DNA of 64,000 nt from Aquipuribacter sp051216895 (lineage in GTDB: Bacteria > Actinomycetota > Actinomycetes > Actinomycetales > JBBAYJ01): NCBI RefSeq assembly GCF_051216895.1, contig NZ_JBPKAO010000004.1:62001-126000 (forward strand). Reading direction: 5' to 3'. Below, piece by piece: positions 60,526 to 64,000 of the stretch. Each line of letters begins with the position of its first letter. Position 1 is the first letter of the stretch. The position numbers and the translations under genes are program-made. Below the pieces are notes generated by a model, which searched no databases, was not told the origin of the DNA, and was given only the letters and a program-made list of their open reading frames with translations.

Positions 60526-61473
60526 GTGATCGCCGAGGCCCAACGGGCAGTGCTGCTGGCCGCGTCGCGCAACTCGCGACTGCGGGACGTCGTGGAGAAC
60601 GCCCCGGTGACCCGGGACCTGGTGCGGCGCTTCGTCGCGGGCACGGGCGACGACCACGCCCTGGAGGTGTCCGCGGACCTCCGCTCCCAGGGTCTGCTCG
60701 TCACCCTCGACCGCCTCGGCGAGGACGTGACCGACGAGGCCGACGCCGAAGGGGTCCGGGACGCCTACGTGGGCCTGCTGGGCCGGTTGGCGGCCGTGGG
60801 CCTGGCCGACGACGGCGACGTCGAGGTGTCGGTCAAGCTCTCCGCGCTCGGGCAGGCGCTCGGCTCGACCGGGGAGTCCGTGGCGCTGGAGAACGCCCGG
60901 GTGATCTGCGAGGCGGCCGCGGTCGCCGGCACCACGGTCACCCTGGACATGGAGGACCACACCACGGTCGACTCCACCCTGCGGGTGCTGGAGCAGCTGC
61001 GCGCGGAGCACCCCTGGGTGGGGGCGGTGCTGCAGTCGCAGCTGCGCCGCACCGAGGCCGACTGCCGTGACCTGGCCACCGCCGGGTCGCGGGTGCGCCT
61101 GTGCAAGGGCGCCTACGCGCCGACCGACGTCCACGCCTTCGACGCCGCCCACGAGGTCGACCGCTCCTACGTCCGCTGCCTCAAGGTGCTGATGAACGGC
61201 GACGGCTACCCCATGGTCGCCAGCCACGACCCCACGCTGCTGGAGATCGCGCAGGCGCTGGCCCGCGACGTCGGGCGGGAGCAGTCCAGCTGGGAGCTGC
61301 AGATGCTCCTCGGGGTCCGGCCGGACGAGCAGACCCGGCTCGCCGCGCTCGGGCGGCGGACGCGGGTCTACGTGCCCTTCGGCGAGGACTGGTACGCCTA
61401 CCTGGTGCGGCGCCTCGCCGAGCGACCCGCCAACCTGGCCCTGCTGCTGCGCTCGCTGGGGAGCCGGCGGTGA
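60526..61473 (+). CDS. Proline dehydrogenase (monofunctional PRODH)
   Basis: A 315-residue flavoenzyme oxidising proline to pyrroline-5-carboxylate. Barrel landmarks: VSVKLSALG, TLDMEDHTTVD, VLQSQLRRTEAD, RLCKGAYA, VASHDP, ELQMLLGVR and VYVPFGEDWYAYLVRRLAERPAN. The start is a GTG. Length fits the short, single-domain actinobacterial enzyme (about 310 residues); P5C dehydrogenase is not encoded nearby. Its stop overlaps proC in GTGA, so opposite steps of the proline-P5C cycle are co-translated. Confidence 0.94.
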   Translation: MIAEAQRAVLLAASRNSRLRDVVENAPVTRDLVRRFVAGTGDDHALEVSADLRSQGLLVTLDRLGEDVTDEADAEGVRDAYVGLLGRLAAVGLADDGDVEVSVKLSALGQALGSTGESVALENARVICEAAAVAGTTVTLDMEDHTTVDSTLRVLEQLRAEHPWVGAVLQSQLRRTEADCRDLATAGSRVRLCKGAYAPTDVHAFDAAHEVDRSYVRCLKVLMNGDGYPMVASHDPTLLEIAQALARDVGREQSSWELQMLLGVRPDEQTRLAALGRRTRVYVPFGEDWYAYLVRRLAERPANLALLLRSLGSRR

Positions 61474-62330
61474 CCGAGAGCGAGGCCGGGACGCCGACAC
61501 CTCGCGAGGACGTCGTCGCGGTGCTGGGCGCCGGGGTGATGGGCGAGACCCTGCTGTCGGGGCTGCTGCGGGCCGGTCGACCGGTGTCCGCGCTGCGGAT
61601 CAGCGAACGCCGGGCCGAGCGTGCCGAGGAGCTCCTCGACCGGTACGGCGTGCGCGTGCTGGACAACGCGACCGCGGTGGCGGAGGCGGGCACGGCGGTC
61701 GTGGTGGTCAAGCCGCAGGACGTGTCGGCGCTGCTCGCGGAGGTCGGCCCCCACCTGGCGCCCGGCGGCCTGCTGGTGTCGTTGGCCGCCGGCGTCACCA
61801 CCGCCTCCATCGAGGCGGCCCTGACGGCCGCCGGGGCGCCGGCGGACGTGGCCGTGGTCCGTGTCATGCCCAACACGCCGGCCCTGGTGGACGCCGGCAT
61901 GAGCGCGGTGTCGCCCGGGAGCCGCTGCGACGCCCGTCACCTGGACGCCGCCGAGGCGCTGCTCGCCAGCGTCGGCAAGGTCGTGCGCGTCCCGGAGCAC
62001 CAGATGGACGCGGTGACCGCGGTGTCCGGGTCCGGACCGGCGTACGTGTTCTACGTCGTCGAGGCGATGATCGAGGCCGGCGTCCTGCTGGGCCTGTCCC
62101 GCGACGTCGCCACGACGTTGGCGGTGCAGACGGTCCGTGGTGCGGGCACGATGGTCTCGGAGACCGGTCAGCACCCGAGCGTCCTGCGGGAGCAGGTCTG
62201 CTCCCCGGCCGGCACCACGATCGCCGCGATCCGCGTGCTGGACGACCACCGGGTGCGGGCTGCGTTCGTGACCGCGATGGAGGCCGCCCGGGACCGTTCG
62301 GCGGAACTAGGACGGCTCGCGGGTAGTTGA
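61470..62330 (+). CDS. proC: Pyrroline-5-carboxylate reductase
   Basis: A 286-residue NAD(P)H enzyme making proline from P5C. The Rossmann motif VLGAGVMGETLLSGLL and the C-terminal dimer signature VTAVSGSGPAYVFYVVEAM ... GAGTMV ... LREQVCSPAGTTIAAI are complete. GTG start overlapping the PRODH stop by 4 bp. Coupling of PRODH and ProC suggests a redox cycle or balanced proline level (inference). Confidence 0.96.
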   Translation: MTESEAGTPTPREDVVAVLGAGVMGETLLSGLLRAGRPVSALRISERRAERAEELLDRYGVRVLDNATAVAEAGTAVVVVKPQDVSALLAEVGPHLAPGGLLVSLAAGVTTASIEAALTAAGAPADVAVVRVMPNTPALVDAGMSAVSPGSRCDARHLDAAEALLASVGKVVRVPEHQMDAVTAVSGSGPAYVFYVVEAMIEAGVLLGLSRDVATTLAVQTVRGAGTMVSETGQHPSVLREQVCSPAGTTIAAIRVLDDHRVRAAFVTAMEAARDRSAELGRLAGS

Positions 62331-62396
62331 CGACGAGCAGTGGTCGGCGGTCGCCGACCGCGAGGCCCGGGTCCGCCCGGTTGACGGAGGTGTGAC

Positions 62397-62744
62397 GTGG
62401 GTTGGCTCTCGAAGGTGTTCGGCGGGCGTGGACGGTCCGGTGCGTCCGGACCCTCCGGGCCCAGCCGGCTCGAGGAGGACCTGGCGCACCTGCGTGACTT
62501 CGCGACCACCCGCCGCGGGGTCGAGTTCTACCTGGAGCCGCAGACCGACGGCTTCGACACCACCATGGTCGCCGTGGCGCACGACGGGGAGTGGACCCGT
62601 CGCCGGGTCGGGTCGCCGTCGACGGCCGGCAAGCTCGCCCGCAGCCTGAGCGCACCGGTGTACGAGGCCGGGGTGACCGGCTACCCGAAGCGCATGAAGG
62701 AGTGGAGCCGCAACCACCCCGAGCGCCGGCTCGGACCCCGCTGA
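62397..62744 (+). CDS. Small conserved protein downstream of proC
   Basis: A 115-residue protein, basic at both ends, with a Gly/Ser/Arg-rich N-terminal linker and an alpha/beta core (LEEDLAHLRDFATTRRGVEFYLEPQ; TTMVAVAHDGEWTRRRVGS). Similar short genes follow proC in many actinobacteria; no function is known. The start is the GTG at 62397. It converges on the potassium-channel gene with 15 bp between stops. Confidence 0.65.
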   Translation: MGWLSKVFGGRGRSGASGPSGPSRLEEDLAHLRDFATTRRGVEFYLEPQTDGFDTTMVAVAHDGEWTRRRVGSPSTAGKLARSLSAPVYEAGVTGYPKRMKEWSRNHPERRLGPR

Positions 62745-62759
62745 CGGGGGGCAGGAGCC

Positions 62760-64000
62760 CTAGCCGATGAGCGGGCGGGTCTCGGGCAGCCGGAACAGCC
62801 GGGGCCGCTCGCGCAGGGCCAGCGCGCCGGCCACCGTCACCGGTCCCAGCCGGCCCAGGAACATGCAGACGATCAGCACCCAGTCCCCGCCGGGCGGCAG
62901 GTCGGGGGTGATGCCCGTGGACAGCCCCACGGTGGCCGTGGCCGAGATGACCTCGAACAGGACGTCGGCCATCCGCTCGCCCGACAGGTGCAGCAGCAGG
63001 ATCGTCGCCGAGCCGACCACGGCCAGGTACAGGCCGATGACCGCCAGGGCCTGCCGGACGGTCTCCGGCCCGATCCGGCGCCCGAACGCGTTGGCGTCGG
63101 CGTCGCCGCGCGCCTCGGCCAGCACGGCGGCGACCAGGACGGCGACGGTGCCGACCTTGATCCCGCCCGCCGTCCCGGCCGACCCGCCGCCGATGAACAT
63201 CAGGGCGTTGGTCAGGAAGAGCGAGGCGTCGGTCACCTCGCCGTAGTCGACCGTGTTGAAGCCGGCCGTGCGGGCCGTCACCGACAGGAACACCGCGGTC
63301 CACAGCTTGTCCGAGCCCTGGAACCCGCCCAGGGTCGCGGGGTTGTCCCACTCCAGCAGCAGGAACATCAGGGTGCCGCCGACCAGCAGGACCGCCGTGG
63401 CCACGAGTACGAGCCGGGTGTTGACGCTCCAGGGCAGCCGGGTGCGGCGCAGCACCTCCAGGACGACCGGGAACCCGATCCCGCCCAGCACGATCGCCGC
63501 CATGATCGGCCCGGTGACCCACTCGTCGGTGGCGTAGTCGTACAGCGCGTTCTCCGCGAACAGCGAGAAGCCCGCGTTGTTGAACGCCGACACCGCGTGG
63601 AACACGCCCAGCCACAGCGCCCGCCCCGGCGGCTCGCCGTAGTGCACCGCGAAGCGCAGCGTGAGGAGCAGGGCGACCGCACCCTCGATCACCACGGTCG
63701 TGCGCAGGATGCCGACCAGCACCGAGCGCGCGTCGGCGAGGCCGCCCACCCGGGTGGCCATCCCCGCCGTGATCCGGCTCTGCAGGCCGAGCCGGCGGGT
63801 CACCGCCAGCGCCAGCAGGGCCGAGATGGTGGCGATGCCCAGCCCGCCGACGTGGATCATCGTCAGGATCAGGGCCTCGCCCGTGGTCGACCAGTACGTC
63901 CCGGTCTCGACCAGGGTCAGCCCGGTCACGCAGACGGCCGAGGTCGCGACGAAGACCGCCGTGGTGAACGGGACGCCGTCGGGGGCCTGGCCGGGGGCCA
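62760..64000 (-). CDS. TrkH/KtrB-family potassium uptake channel, N-terminus beyond the window
   Basis: A potassium-translocating membrane protein cut by the right edge; the frame stays open past 63929. Pore-filter loops of all four repeats are recognisable: ATSAVCVTGL at the edge, FNNAGFSLF, TARTAGFNTVD and ATVGLSTGI, plus the GGGSAGTAGGIK gating region typical of KtrB. KtrB-type channels work with an RCK protein (KtrA), which should lie beyond this end. About 413 residues are visible; roughly 40-50 should be missing. Confidence 0.9.
   Translation of the reverse strand, partial: APGQAPDGVPFTTAVFVATSAVCVTGLTLVETGTYWSTTGEALILTMIHVGGLGIATISALLALAVTRRLGLQSRITAGMATRVGGLADARSVLVGILRTTVVIEGAVALLLTLRFAVHYGEPPGRALWLGVFHAVSAFNNAGFSLFAENALYDYATDEWVTGPIMAAIVLGGIGFPVVLEVLRRTRLPWSVNTRLVLVATAVLLVGGTLMFLLLEWDNPATLGGFQGSDKLWTAVFLSVTARTAGFNTVDYGEVTDASLFLTNALMFIGGGSAGTAGGIKVGTVAVLVAAVLAEARGDADANAFGRRIGPETVRQALAVIGLYLAVVGSATILLLHLSGERMADVLFEVISATATVGLSTGITPDLPPGGDWVLIVCMFLGRLGPVTVAGALALRERPRLFRLPETRPLIG

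Overview
The window is about 64 kb of very GC-rich DNA with actinobacterial gene content (Lsr2, ClpC with a ClgR-like box, DUF3180, a DUF2342-type zinc protease, and the ppa-dacB-zincin-tilS-hpt-ftsH-fol and disA-radA neighbourhoods). A member of the Geodermatophilaceae or a close relative is my best guess, from gene order and composition only. It is a draft scaffold: a single N at 48026 separates two perfect 435-bp copies, which is best read as an unmerged contig overlap.

Layout. 1-1176: 5'-truncated hydrolase-OsmC fusion. 1231-5685: betaine/choline-type ABC importer with an IclR regulator. 5949-16004: housekeeping block ppa, dacB-type PBP, zinc protease, tilS, hpt, ftsH, folP, a fused folB-folK, DUF3180. 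16027-23761: catabolic island with HMG-CoA lyase divergent from GntR, CoA-transferase, HyuA, HyuB and a cysteine amidohydrolase. 23820-26436: unusual operon of a GGAD-repeat mini-protein, a JmjC/cupin oxygenase and a [2Fe-2S] sucrase/ferredoxin-like protein. 26806-29843: two tiny ORFs, a GGDEF-EAL membrane protein and a DUF5317 membrane protein. 29738-33609: second betaine-type ABC importer. 33730-42113: coiled-coil membrane protein, two PH-domain membrane proteins, a lipoprotein, a DUF2520 dehydrogenase, panC-nadB-nadC and a STAS protein. 42282-51667: methyltransferase, lysS, lsr2, TerC with a yybP-ykoY (Mn) riboswitch, two DUF202 proteins, clpC and a GNAT. 51798-54609: second copy of the tiny-peptide/GGDEF-EAL/DUF5317 module. 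54591-64000: mutY-disA-radA, conserved proteins, a TIM-barrel isomerase, proline dehydrogenase, proC, and a TrkH/KtrB channel cut by the right edge.

Most interesting: (1) two paralogous modules 25 kb apart, each opening with minute peptides that end in Lys-Trp-X, followed by a membrane GGDEF-EAL protein and DUF5317. They look like an undescribed peptide-linked c-di-GMP signalling unit. (2) The GGAD-repeat peptide translationally linked to a JmjC oxygenase and an iron-sulfur protein, which looks like a peptide-modification operon. (3) ClpC with a recent in-frame 75-residue duplication, giving three Clp_N half repeats instead of two. (4) At least two genes (mutY and the GNAT) that appear to start at CTG inside a CTGA overlap with the upstream stop codon. 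No tRNA, rRNA, CRISPR array, transposase or prophage gene was recognised.
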